Origin: an uncultured Cohaesibacter sp.
Lineage (GTDB): Bacteria; Pseudomonadota; Alphaproteobacteria; Rhizobiales; Cohaesibacteraceae
Reading direction: 5' to 3'
Assembly: GCF_963677725.1 (NCBI RefSeq)
Contig: NZ_OY782507.1
Location: 1,860,001 to 1,924,000 of the forward strand
Length of the DNA: 64,000 nt
The notes beneath the pieces were generated by a model. It had not been told where the DNA came from. It worked only from the letters and a program-made list of their open reading frames with translations, and ran no database searches. The translations under genes and the position numbers were made by a program. Positions within the stretch are counted from its first letter, which is position 1; each line of letters opens with the position of its first letter. This document shows positions 7,827-16,725 of the stretch, in pieces.

Positions 7827-9206
7827 CTATTGGTTGGTTTCGGGCTGGATGTCCGGGCTTTCGTGCAGGAAACGGAAGAAGGATGGGTCCATGCCCGTCT
7901 TGAAACGGCACTGCAAATTGAGCCAGATCGCCATGATGACCATCACAGCAGTCGTGACCACGGCAGCTCCCGTAATTCCATAATAAGGGATAACCACAAT
8001 GAAACCGATCACCCGCAGCACCACCGACAGGGTGACGGTTGTCATATAAGGGCTTTCATGGCCGGTCAGCATAAGGAAACTGGGTGCGGGGCCATTGGCG
8101 GCAGTGACTGCCGTTCCAACGGACAAGATCAGCAGCACATGGAAATAATCCATATAGATGTCGCCGAACAGCAGCAGCGCATAATGGCCAAGCAGTAGCA
8201 CGCAGCCCATGCCTCCCACCACGATGATCAACGTCATGCCCGCCATCAGATTAAGGGTATGTTTGAGCGCATCGACATCGCGGGCAAAATAGAGGCTTGG
8301 CACACGGCGGGTGCCAAAGGTGTTGATGCCACTGGCTGCCAAGGCAAAGGCATTTGCCAGACGGGCGGCAACGAAATAGGCCCCCGCGAGAATCGGATCA
8401 AGCAGCAGACCGATCAGGAACACTTCCATATGCTGGTTGGATGCTTCCATGATGGATGCAAGCCACAGACGCACCGAGCGGGGCGTCCATTGGGCAAAAT
8501 CATACTCCGGTTCCGGTGTCCCGATCTCCGCGCGAACCCTCTGCCAGGAAAAATAGGCCTGCGAGCCGATTACGATGGTCAGGCCAACCGCGAAAACGGC
8601 CAGTATCTCGGCCGTGTCGACCATGCGCCCCATCAGCAGGCAGATAGAAAGAAAAACAATTGCCAGTCCCCGCCATGTCAGTTCGTAATGGGCATCACCG
8701 AGTCTGATGCCAACCACCACGCGCGCCACATGGGAGCTGAAAAGCGACAGGGTGTTGGTGCCCATGAAAGCGATGACCGCAAAGATCAGAAACCATTTTT
8801 CAACGCCCGTGCGTTCGGTCCAGCCCGAATAGAACAAGAAAAACACAGCCATGAGAACGGAGACGATAATCACTCCGAGGCTCGACGTGATCCAGCCATA
8901 GCGCAAGGCCCCGAGCGCCAGACCATGCTGACCGCTGGTTCGATATTCACTCCAGTTGCGAACAATCTGCAACTCCTGGCCAGCAGCGGCCACAATCGAC
9001 AACATCGAGGCTACAGAAAAAAGCACCGAGAAATGCCCGAACTCTTCTGCGCCAGCAGCATTGGCCGCAAGCGAAAAAAGACCAAAGGCAATCGCTGCAC
9101 TGAACACCTTGATGGCCAGAGTCCCGGCGATTCCGTGAGCAACTTTGTTGCCGATAAGCTGTAGAAGGCGGACCCGCAATGGGGACGCCTGCGCGATATC
9201 TGTCAT
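7827..9206 (-). CDS. Wzx-type polysaccharide flippase (MOP superfamily)
   Basis: A 459-aa integral membrane protein with about 12–14 hydrophobic segments and the general look of the polysaccharide-transport (Wzx/RfbX) branch of the MOP superfamily. It would flip undecaprenyl-linked repeat units to the periplasm. I chose the ATG at 9206 because AGGAAA stands upstream; an extension to 9263 lacks family character. It is the first gene of the minus-strand polysaccharide cluster, with 81 bp before the GT4 gene. A perfect CtrA-type box lies 170 bp upstream. No Wzy polymerase is seen in this window, so it may be encoded elsewhere. Confidence 0.8.
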   Translation of the reverse strand: MTDIAQASPLRVRLLQLIGNKVAHGIAGTLAIKVFSAAIAFGLFSLAANAAGAEEFGHFSVLFSVASMLSIVAAAGQELQIVRNWSEYRTSGQHGLALGALRYGWITSSLGVIIVSVLMAVFFLFYSGWTERTGVEKWFLIFAVIAFMGTNTLSLFSSHVARVVVGIRLGDAHYELTWRGLAIVFLSICLLMGRMVDTAEILAVFAVGLTIVIGSQAYFSWQRVRAEIGTPEPEYDFAQWTPRSVRLWLASIMEASNQHMEVFLIGLLLDPILAGAYFVAARLANAFALAASGINTFGTRRVPSLYFARDVDALKHTLNLMAGMTLIIVVGGMGCVLLLGHYALLLFGDIYMDYFHVLLILSVGTAVTAANGPAPSFLMLTGHESPYMTTVTLSVVLRVIGFIVVIPYYGITGAAVVTTAVMVIMAIWLNLQCRFKTGMDPSFFRFLHESPDIQPETNQ

Positions 9207-9375
9207 ACCCGTTTCCTGCCGAACCAGTCTGGTCCCCGAATGGCCCCTTATGCATGGTGCCAACGCGGGCCAACATGCGAAAGGCCTGATTTAGAATGCA
9301 AACTTGCATTCTGGTGCGGCTCTTCAATGGAATGACTGTAAACAAGCTTCAAGAATATTCCGTTACCTTATATGT

Positions 9376-9390
9376 TTAACCAGATGTTAA
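9376..9390. promoter_or_regulatory. perfect CtrA-type box (TTAA-N7-TTAA)
   Basis: TTAACCAGATGTTAA lies in the intergenic region between the SDR stop (9426) and the flippase start (9206, minus strand). It fits the CtrA full-site consensus exactly. Its spacer CCAGATG differs by one base from the spacer CCAAATG of the second perfect site at 11795. It would suit control of the polysaccharide cluster. Confidence 0.55.
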
Positions 9391-9425
9391 TGGCGCCTGG
9401 CTGCGTCCGAGTCTCTTTACAGTCT

Positions 9426-10121
9426 TTACCAATCGTGGGGCTTTCCAGTCCAATTGAGGAAAGATCCCGTATCTTTGATCGTCGTGCCATCGATGACTTG
9501 CGCCATCTTTTGGGCGCTGTCTTGAGGCGTGATGTCAGCGTTCACGCCTCCCATATCGGTCTGAACCCAACCGGGATGGAACAGAATACAGGCAATCCCG
9601 TCCGCCTTCAGGTCATCGGCCATCAGCTTCATCACCATATTCACCGCTGCCTTTGACGAGCGATAGGCATAGCGGCCCCTGCTTTGATAGCTGAGTGCGC
9701 CCAGTTGGCTCGAAATGGTGACGATCTTGGCCGCCTCTGACGCCTTGAGATTTGGCAGCAAGGACTGGGTAACCCGCATCGGGGCCATGGAGTTGACCGC
9801 AAAGACCCCGGCCCATGCATCATAATCCATGTCATCCAAACCCTGCCGGCTGCCCCCCATGATGCCGGCATTGTTGATCAGCAGATCAGCGGGGCAGCCC
9901 TCAAGCCTTGATGCCATGGCGTCGATACTGGCCTGATCGGTAACATCAACCTTATGCAGGGTGATGCGCCCCAGATGGGCGGTGACCAGTTCGCGCAGGT
10001 CATCGGCCCGTTCCGGTTCGCGGCAGCAGGCATGGACATGCCAATCCGGGCGATCAAGATAGACTCGAACCAGTTCCAGCCCGATGCCACGATTGCTGCC
10101 GGTGATGATGCACTGTTTCAT
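9426..10121 (-). CDS. short-chain dehydrogenase/reductase (SDR)
   Basis: A 231-aa classical SDR, of the kind often annotated as C-factor-like. It has the NAD(P)-binding TGSNRGIG (residues about 6–13), the structural NNAG (about 80), a catalytic serine in TISSQLG (about 130) and the Y-x3-K pair in YAYRSSKAA (about 143–150). The start at 10121 follows AGGAG at a 9-nt spacing; the longer frame to 10163 has no support. The gene diverges from ahcY. Its substrate is unknown and nothing in the neighbourhood points to one. Confidence 0.85.
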   Translation of the reverse strand: MKQCIITGSNRGIGLELVRVYLDRPDWHVHACCREPERADDLRELVTAHLGRITLHKVDVTDQASIDAMASRLEGCPADLLINNAGIMGGSRQGLDDMDYDAWAGVFAVNSMAPMRVTQSLLPNLKASEAAKIVTISSQLGALSYQSRGRYAYRSSKAAVNMVMKLMADDLKADGIACILFHPGWVQTDMGGVNADITPQDSAQKMAQVIDGTTIKDTGSFLNWTGKPHDW

Positions 10122-10304
10122 GATGGGATGCTCCTGCTTGATCCGAAACCCAAGGTTTGACACTTATATTTTGTCCATATGTCACAAGTAAGATAAAATT
10201 AACTTGCAGCAGAACTTGAAACAACCAAAAGTAGATCTGACATAAAGAATTGTTTATATCCTTATTGCTTTACAGAAAGAGCCACGGTATAAGGGGGCCA
10301 ACAG

Positions 10305-10388
10305 ACGGGCAGATCGGCGTATCGTGCCCGTTTTCGTGCTTTTTGTGACACAAGAGACGGGCCTTGATGCGGGCCCTTAGGCAAAGGA
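10305..10388 (+). promoter_or_regulatory. ahcY leader with mutually exclusive stem-loops (attenuator-like)
   Basis: Four short complementary blocks precede ahcY: A ACGGGCA (10305–10311), B TGCCCGT (10325–10331), C ACGGGCC (10357–10363) and D GGCCC (10372–10376). A pairs with B to give a hairpin extended by GAT/ATC and followed by TTTTCGTGCTTTTT, which resembles a terminator. B can instead pair with C, and C can pair with D just upstream of the ribosome binding site (AAAGG, 10383). That layout is typical of attenuators and riboswitch platforms. No known SAM or SAH aptamer was recognised. Confidence 0.45.
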
Positions 10389-10394
10389 ATGAAC

Positions 10395-11786
10395 ATGGCT
10401 GACTATGTTGTCAAAGACCTCTCCCTGGCGGACTGGGGTCGTAAGGAAATCGCTATCGCAGAGACCGAAATGCCCGGTCTGATGCAGACCCGTGCAGAAT
10501 ATGGTCCGACCCAGCCGCTGAAAGGCGCCCGGATCACCGGCTCCCTGCATATGACCATCCAGACCGCAGTGCTGATCGAAACCCTGCAGGCACTGGGCGC
10601 AGAGGTCCGTTGGGCGACCTGCAACATCTTCTCGACCCAGGACCATGCCGCAGCGGCCATCGCTGACACCGGCACCCCGGTCTTTGCCGTCAAGGGCGAA
10701 ACGTTGGAAGAATATTGGGATTATGTTGACCGCATTTTCGATTGGGGCAACGGCGAAGGCCCGAACCTGATTCTTGATGATGGCGGTGATGCGACCATGT
10801 ATGTGCTGCTCGGTGCCAAGGTCGATGCAGGCGAAGAAATCATTCCAAATCCGGAAAATGAAGAAGAGCATGTGGTCAAGGCTCAGATCCTGAAGCGCGC
10901 CAAGGCGACGCCAGGCTGGTTCACCAAGATCCGTGACGGCATTCTGGGTGTATCTGAAGAAACCACCACGGGCGTGCATCGTCTGTATCATCTGGCAAAA
11001 GCAGGCGATCTGCCTTTCCCTGCCATCAATGTCAATGACTCGGTCACCAAGTCGAAATTCGACAATCTCTATGGGTGCCGTGAGTCCCTGGTTGACGGCA
11101 TCAAGCGTGCGACCGACGTGATGATCTCCGGTAAAGTTGCCGTGGTTGCCGGTTTTGGCGATGTGGGCAAAGGCTCCGCCGAATCCCTTCGCTCACAGGG
11201 TGCCCGGGTGATTGTCACCGAGATCGACCCGATCTGTGCCTTGCAGGCCTCCATGCAGGGCTATGAAGTCACCACCATGGAAGACGCCGTGCCACAGGGA
11301 GACATTTTCGTCACCACCACCGGCAACAAGGACGTCATCACCATCGAGCATATGCGTGGCATGAAAGATCGCGCCATCGTTTGCAACATCGGGCATTTTG
11401 ACAGTGAGATCCAGATTGGTGCCCTCAAGAACCTGACCTGGCACAATGTGAAGCCTCAGGTTGACGAAGTGGAATTCCCCGATGGCAAGCGCATCATCGT
11501 GCTGGCCGAAGGACGCCTTGTGAATCTCGGCTGCGCCACTGGTCACCCATCCTTCGTCATGTCGGCATCTTTCACCAACCAGACGCTGGCCCAGATCGAA
11601 CTGTTCACCAACCATGATAGCTATGGCAAAGACGTTTATGTCTTGCCAAAGCCGCTGGACGAGAAGGTAGCGATGCTGCATCTGGAGAAACTGGGTGTCA
11701 AATTGACCCAGCTGAGCAAGGATCAGGCAGACTATATTGGCGTTCCTGTGGAAGGACCGTTCAAGCCAGACCATTACCGCTATTAA
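10395..11786 (+). CDS. ahcY: adenosylhomocysteinase (SAH hydrolase)
   Basis: S-adenosyl-L-homocysteine hydrolase, 463 aa, cytoplasmic and NAD-dependent. It splits SAH into adenosine and homocysteine and so removes the product inhibitor of methyltransferases. Family blocks are all present: [15 protein letters not shown], the [15 protein letters not shown] active-site region, [13 protein letters not shown] and the NAD-binding [12 protein letters not shown] (around residue 255), ending with the invariant PFKPDHYRY. The second ATG (10395) is chosen because AAAGG sits 7 nt before it; the ATG at 10389 is too close. Length fits the bacterial long form. A strong terminator follows. Confidence 0.97.
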   Translation: MADYVVKDLSLADWGRKEIAIAETEMPGLMQTRAEYGPTQPLKGARITGSLHMTIQTAVLIETLQALGAEVRWATCNIFSTQDHAAAAIADTGTPVFAVKGETLEEYWDYVDRIFDWGNGEGPNLILDDGGDATMYVLLGAKVDAGEEIIPNPENEEEHVVKAQILKRAKATPGWFTKIRDGILGVSEETTTGVHRLYHLAKAGDLPFPAINVNDSVTKSKFDNLYGCRESLVDGIKRATDVMISGKVAVVAGFGDVGKGSAESLRSQGARVIVTEIDPICALQASMQGYEVTTMEDAVPQGDIFVTTTGNKDVITIEHMRGMKDRAIVCNIGHFDSEIQIGALKNLTWHNVKPQVDEVEFPDGKRIIVLAEGRLVNLGCATGHPSFVMSASFTNQTLAQIELFTNHDSYGKDVYVLPKPLDEKVAMLHLEKLGVKLTQLSKDQADYIGVPVEGPFKPDHYRY

Positions 11787-11794
11787 TTGGAAAA

Positions 11795-11809
11795 TTAACC
11801 AAATGTTAA
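11795..11809. promoter_or_regulatory. perfect CtrA-type box (TTAA-N7-TTAA)
   Basis: TTAACCAAATGTTAA begins 9 bp after the ahcY stop codon and lies about 480 bp before divL. It is an exact full-site match to the CtrA consensus and shares CCA-ATG spacer bases with the box at 9376. It stands before the ahcY terminator, so its target is uncertain; divL downstream is the functional candidate. Confidence 0.5.
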
Positions 11810-11861
11810 GGAATGGCAGAAAACCAACAGGTTTGACTGCCTGAACCTTTCATCTGTAATG

Positions 11862-11903
11862 AATGCGCCCTTTCCGCCAGTGAATAGGGCGCATTTTTTT
11901 TGC
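11862..11903 (+). terminator. rho-independent terminator after ahcY
   Basis: AATGCGCCCT (11862–11871) pairs fully with AGGGCGCATT (11886–11895), followed by a run of T. It lies 75 bp after the ahcY stop. Confidence 0.9.
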
Positions 11904-12288
11904 CCAAATGCATTGCGGACTCTTCTGCCCGAGTCCGCGAAGCGGTAATGTAAAGTGATTCGGCCAGAACCGGAGGAGGCCTCGGTTCCAGCCATCAAGA
12001 TGCGTGTTCAAGCAGTAACATTTTGCAAGTGCCCAAGGCAGTCTCCATGAATCGATTGATTCAGGGATCGCGGGTGGATTCGGTCAACGTCATGCGGACG
12101 ACCAAACCGGCATCATGCATTGATACGATGCGAGCAACGCAAACAAGATGAAGGATCGGCTCAGTCCGGTTCTGATCACCTGCCACGATGGGGCATCATG
12201 ACAGGGGATCAATGCGAGGAAGGAGATCACTCCGCCCGATCTGAGAGCAGGCGGGTGGATCTGATCAAGCGGCGAAAGGGCGAGCAAG
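11904..12288. other. intergenic region upstream of divL
   Basis: No gene is supported here. Open frames on either strand lack ribosome binding sites and family features. The only clear element is AAAGGG at 12275, the ribosome binding site of divL. The divL promoter should lie here but no standard -35/-10 pair stands out. Confidence 0.5.
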
Positions 12289-14928
12289 ATGCCGATCAAC
12301 GGCCTGTTCGGAAACAAGAGCAACAACAGACGTCTCAATTGTTCTATCACCTTCTCCAAGCGAGAAGGAGACGCTCGTTCCTGCATTCGCATTGCGTTGC
12401 TGGGACTGATTGGGATCATCAGCACCTCTATCATGGTACAGGCGCAGGAAGTCCTCACGGTCCAGAATGCGACGCCATCCGTGACGGAGACTGACACCGT
12501 CGCACAGCCACTTGAAAGCAGCGCCGCTTTGTTGGCACCCCTTACACATGCGGTCACCGCAACCGAATTGCTGGTGTTGGTGCTTTTCTCTGCGATCCTT
12601 CTGTTCGCAATCGGGGCAGGCGCGGCCTTTATCAGCGAACGCCGCCGCAACCGTAACAATTTGCGCGCCGCTCATGAAGCCATCACCACCATTCAGTCCC
12701 GCCTTGACCAATCCGAAAGCCTGCTCAACGCCCTTGATGAGTTGATGATCATCTGGAATGGCGCGCAGCTCGATCCCGATTTCAGAGGCAATCTTGGCAA
12801 CAATGCCCATCTGTTCCCGCAGGGCATGTCTATACTTGCCTTTGGCAATTGGCTGCATCCAGAATGCGCGCAGGATGTGGAGTTTGCGATCGAGCAACTG
12901 CGCATGACCGGCCAGCGCTTCATCCTGACCGTTGAAAGCCTTGACAATGCCTTGGTCGAAATCAGCGGCCGCACCTCAGGTGCTCGGGCCATCGTCCAGT
13001 TGCGGATGCTGGATGGGGCGGAATATGACCGGGCGCGGCTTGATCATGAAGCGGCGCGCCAAGCCAGCGAATTGGCCCGTCTGAAACATTTGCTCGACGC
13101 ATTGCCGATGCCGATCTGGTCGCGCGATGAAGACGGCCATCTGAGCTGGATGAACGATGCCTATCTCAAGGCGATTGAAGCGGACACGCTCGATCAGGCG
13201 CTGCGCAATCAGACAGAGCTATTGGATCAACGCGGTCGCGAGGCTATGCAGCATGCCCACGGCGATGGCTCCAATCTGGATTCTGTTACCCATCGCATGC
13301 CGGTCATCGTTGCGGGCAAACGACAGATCTTTGAGGTGACCGATGTCACCGCTCACACGGGCACCGTTGGCATTGCCATCGACGTATCCAAAATTGAGGC
13401 AACGGAGAAGGCACTTGAGCGGACACAGGCCTTCCATACCTCCACCATGGATCAACTGACCACGCCCGTCGCAATTTTTGATTCCAACCAGAATCTGCAC
13501 TATTACAACGCCGCCTACAGCCAGCAATTCAAGCTCGATCCGGTCTTTCTGGATGGCAACCCCAGCGAAAGCGCGGTGCTGGATCGGATGCGGGTCAATC
13601 GCAGCCTGCCAGAACAGGCCGACTTCCATGGCTGGAAGCTCGATTTCCTCTCCTCCTATCGCAATGTGGATCCGACCGAACACTGGTGGCATTTGCCCGA
13701 CGGCCAGTCCCTGCGCGTGGTGGCAACCCCCAATCCCGATGGCGGCGTGACCTATCTGTTCGACAATGTGACCGAGCAGCTGGAGCTGGAAAAACGCTAC
13801 AATTCCCTGATCCGCATCCAGCAGGAAACCCTCGACCACCTCAATGACGGCGTGGTGGTGTTTGGCTCAGGCGGACGACTTCGTGTCTCGAACCCTGCCT
13901 TTGCCAAGGCCTGGGATTTCCCGCAAGATCGTCTAGAAGAAACGCCTCATATCGCAGCTGTGCTCGAATGGTGTCGGCGCAAATGCAATGACGAAGCCGC
14001 CTGGAATGAACTCAAGCGCAGCATTGTCGGTCTGGAAGACAAGCGGATGAGCGTGCAGGGGCAGCTGGAATGCAATGACGGCACCTTCCTTGATTATGCC
14101 TCGATTCCGCTGCCAGATGGCGCGACCATGGTCACCTTTGTCGATGTTACGGACAGTGTCACCGCCGAGCGCAATCTGCAGGAACGCAACGAAGCCCTGC
14201 TGGCTGCCGATCAGCTCAAGAACACCTTCGTTCAACATGTATCCTACGAGCTGCGCTCGCCGCTCAACAGCATCAGCGGCTTTACTGAATTGTTGCAGGG
14301 CGAAGCCTTTGGAACGCTCAATGAAAAACAGCGTGAATATGTCGACCATATCATGACGTCAAGTTCGTCGCTGCGCGCCATCGTCAATGACATTCTCGAT
14401 CTGGCAACCATTGATGCGGGCATCATGCAGCTGGAGCTGGAACAGATCGATCCGGTGGAATCAATCCGCGCGGCTGCCGAAGGCTTGCAGGACCGGCTTG
14501 CCGAAAAAGACATTCACCTCGACATTTCGGTCGCAGAAAATATGGGACAGTTTGTCGGCGACGAAAAACGCGTGCGGCAGGTCCTGTTCAACCTGATTTC
14601 CAACGCCATTGCCGTCTCAGAAGACCACGGCGAAATCTCGGTTCATGCGGACCGGTTGAGCGACTCCATCTCCTTTGCCATTCGTGACCATGGGTGCGGC
14701 ATTCCCGAAGATTACAAGGATACGGTCTTTGATCGCTTTGAAAGCCGCAACACCGCGGGCAACAGGCGCGGGGTCGGATTGGGCCTGTCCATCGTCAAGA
14801 GTTTTGTCGAGCTACATGGCGGCAGCATACAGGTCGATAGCCGCGAGGGAGGTGGGACGATTGTGTCATGCAGCTTTCCCATCGACCCTCAATTGAGTCA
14901 GGCTGACGAAACCGAGGCTGCGGAATGA
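12289..14928 (+). CDS. divL: DivL-type tyrosine pseudo-histidine kinase
   Basis: A membrane-anchored PAS-containing sensor kinase of 879 aa. Order: two hydrophobic segments (about 37–52 and 88–112), coiled coil, three PAS-like domains (starting about 263, 375 and 505), DHp domain (from about 640) and HATPase domain with intact N, G1 (DHGCGIP) and G2 (GVGLGLSIV) boxes. The DHp motif reads VSYELRSPLNS: Tyr653 replaces the phosphorylated histidine, exactly the mark of Caulobacter DivL. DivL works with DivK and CckA to set CtrA activity and so cell-cycle polarity. Neighbours ahcY and tsaE agree with alphaproteobacterial synteny. AAAGGG 8 nt upstream supports the start. Confidence 0.88.
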   Translation: MPINGLFGNKSNNRRLNCSITFSKREGDARSCIRIALLGLIGIISTSIMVQAQEVLTVQNATPSVTETDTVAQPLESSAALLAPLTHAVTATELLVLVLFSAILLFAIGAGAAFISERRRNRNNLRAAHEAITTIQSRLDQSESLLNALDELMIIWNGAQLDPDFRGNLGNNAHLFPQGMSILAFGNWLHPECAQDVEFAIEQLRMTGQRFILTVESLDNALVEISGRTSGARAIVQLRMLDGAEYDRARLDHEAARQASELARLKHLLDALPMPIWSRDEDGHLSWMNDAYLKAIEADTLDQALRNQTELLDQRGREAMQHAHGDGSNLDSVTHRMPVIVAGKRQIFEVTDVTAHTGTVGIAIDVSKIEATEKALERTQAFHTSTMDQLTTPVAIFDSNQNLHYYNAAYSQQFKLDPVFLDGNPSESAVLDRMRVNRSLPEQADFHGWKLDFLSSYRNVDPTEHWWHLPDGQSLRVVATPNPDGGVTYLFDNVTEQLELEKRYNSLIRIQQETLDHLNDGVVVFGSGGRLRVSNPAFAKAWDFPQDRLEETPHIAAVLEWCRRKCNDEAAWNELKRSIVGLEDKRMSVQGQLECNDGTFLDYASIPLPDGATMVTFVDVTDSVTAERNLQERNEALLAADQLKNTFVQHVSYELRSPLNSISGFTELLQGEAFGTLNEKQREYVDHIMTSSSSLRAIVNDILDLATIDAGIMQLELEQIDPVESIRAAAEGLQDRLAEKDIHLDISVAENMGQFVGDEKRVRQVLFNLISNAIAVSEDHGEISVHADRLSDSISFAIRDHGCGIPEDYKDTVFDRFESRNTAGNRRGVGLGLSIVKSFVELHGGSIQVDSREGGGTIVSCSFPIDPQLSQADETEAAE

Positions 14929-15073
14929 TGTCGACACAGGCCCTTGCCATAGGATTAGACGGAGCCCGCTTTCTGCTTTCGGGTTCCCGTCGCTGACAGG
15001 CACCCTGCCCCAATTGTGAATGATCAGGCCGAAAGCCGTGCCCAAATCCGGTTGATAGCCCAGCAGGTTGCCG

Positions 15074-16681
15074 ATGCAAACTCCTACATCTTCTTCTTCC
15101 CCTAGCGATGACACCGTCTGGTCCTTTTGCTTTGCAGCTTTGGACGAAGCGGCATCCATCGCGCTGGCCGCAGATCTTGCCCGCGAAATCCGGGCCGGGG
15201 ATTGTCTGGCTCTTGACGGGTCCGTTGGCATGGGCAAGAGCACCTTTGCGCGCGCCTTGCTGCGATCACGCGCCGATGACCCGGTGCTCGAAGTGCCAAG
15301 CCCGACCTTCACGCTCGTCCAGACCTATGAAATGGAGAGCGAGGAGCCCGACAGTGATGACCTTGAGATCAGCCATTTTGATCTCTATCGCATTGGCGAT
15401 TTCGAAGAGCTTTATGAAATCGGCCTTGAGGAAAGCTGGCAGCAGGGGGTGGCCTTGATCGAATGGCCGGATCGGGCCGAGGAATTGTTGCAGGAAGATG
15501 CTCTGTGGTTACAGTTCGAACAGGCCGAGGACGATGAATGCCGCAAGCTGACCCTTACGGGCACAGGCATGTGGGGGGAAAGGCTGCACCATCTCTGCTT
15601 GAAGCGAAAATTGCTGATTGCATCAGGCTGGGGCGGCGGTTTGATTACGCCCATCAAGGGCGACTTGTCGCCGCGCAATTATGCCCGCATATCGCTCAGC
15701 GAGCCTGCATCCATCGACGGTTTTGATGACCCTGATAAAGATACAGGGGCACAAAAACACGCCATCCTGATGGATATGCCCGCCCGAGCACCCGGCCCTC
15801 TTTTGGCCGATGGACGCGCTTATGATCTGGTGGCCCATCGGGTGACCGCATTGGCACCCATGGTCAGCATCAGCCAAGGACTGGCCGATCTGGGCCTCAG
15901 GGTGCCTGACATTTATGGGGTGGATTTGCCCAACGGCCTGATGCTGTGGGAGGATTTTGGCGGCGTGACCCTGGCTGAAGGTGCCGACGCGCCTGTGGCG
16001 GAGCGATATATTGCCACAGCCCGGCAACTGGCCATGCTGCATTGCCAGCCATGCCCGGAGCAGTTTGATGGCGAAGGCGGCACGCATCTGCTCTCAACTT
16101 ATGATCGAGAGGCCTTTCTGGTCGAACTGGATGTGTTTCTTGACCATTATTGGCCGCATGTCAAAGGCACGACGTGCCCGGCAGATGAGCGGGCACGCTT
16201 CACGGCCCTCTGGTCGCCGCTTCTCGACAGGCTGGAACAGGCCGAGCGCGTGCTGGTCTTGCGGGATGTGCAAGATCCCAATTGCTTCTGGCTTGAGAAT
16301 GCGCCAGATGGCCGTTCCATTGGGTTTATCGATTTTCAAGACTGCCTGATCGGACCGGTTGCGTATGATCTGGCGGCCCTTGCAACGGACGCACGGGTCA
16401 CCATATGCGATACACTGGAAGACGATATCCTGTCAGCCTATTTTGCCACGCGAAAGATGTCCGGGGAAAGCCGGGAGGACTTTGCTGTCCTCTATTGCCT
16501 TTGCGTTGCCCAGCGCACTATGAAAAATCTCGGTGCATTCGCGCGCGCCGCCAATCAGTGGAACCGGCCGTCTTATCTGGCCCATATCCCCCGCTCTCTA
16601 GGCTATCTTGACAAGGCGCTGGTCCATCCGCTTCTTTCTGACCTGAAAGACTGGTATGGCGGCCATCGGCTTGGTGGCTGA
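15074..16681 (+). CDS. tsaE: TsaE – AmgK-like phosphotransferase fusion
   Basis: A 535-aa two-domain protein. Residues about 1–170 are TsaE, the ATPase of the t6A tRNA-modification complex: Walker A SVGMGKST, SPTFTLVQTYE, HFDLYRI and IEWPDRAEELL. Residues about 190–535 are an aminoglycoside-phosphotransferase-fold kinase with LRDVQDPNCFWL as the catalytic loop (usual HxD histidine replaced) and IDFQD as the metal-binding segment. The next gene is a MurU-like uridylyltransferase, so the kinase part is probably AmgK (MurNAc/GlcNAc 1-kinase), not a drug-resistance enzyme. The ATG at 15074 follows CAGCAGG at 6 nt. Fusions of this kind are usual in alphaproteobacteria. Confidence 0.88.
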   Translation: MQTPTSSSSPSDDTVWSFCFAALDEAASIALAADLAREIRAGDCLALDGSVGMGKSTFARALLRSRADDPVLEVPSPTFTLVQTYEMESEEPDSDDLEISHFDLYRIGDFEELYEIGLEESWQQGVALIEWPDRAEELLQEDALWLQFEQAEDDECRKLTLTGTGMWGERLHHLCLKRKLLIASGWGGGLITPIKGDLSPRNYARISLSEPASIDGFDDPDKDTGAQKHAILMDMPARAPGPLLADGRAYDLVAHRVTALAPMVSISQGLADLGLRVPDIYGVDLPNGLMLWEDFGGVTLAEGADAPVAERYIATARQLAMLHCQPCPEQFDGEGGTHLLSTYDREAFLVELDVFLDHYWPHVKGTTCPADERARFTALWSPLLDRLEQAERVLVLRDVQDPNCFWLENAPDGRSIGFIDFQDCLIGPVAYDLAALATDARVTICDTLEDDILSAYFATRKMSGESREDFAVLYCLCVAQRTMKNLGAFARAANQWNRPSYLAHIPRSLGYLDKALVHPLLSDLKDWYGGHRLGG

Positions 16682-16725
16682 CCTTGTCTTCACTGGAACA
16701 GACACAAGACAGACGGAACTCTGCA

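Noticed and set aside
10200-10394. Known SAH or SAM riboswitch upstream of ahcY
   Set aside because: The conserved aptamer cores could not be found; only the alternative-stem architecture is reported.
12090-12659. 189-codon minus-strand frame upstream of and over divL
   Set aside because: Overlaps the divL start and its ribosome binding site, and its composition is that of an antisense shadow.
15068-15068. TTG start two codons upstream of the tsaE ATG
   Set aside because: The ATG at 15074 has better spacing to CAGCAGG and gives the normal N-terminus.
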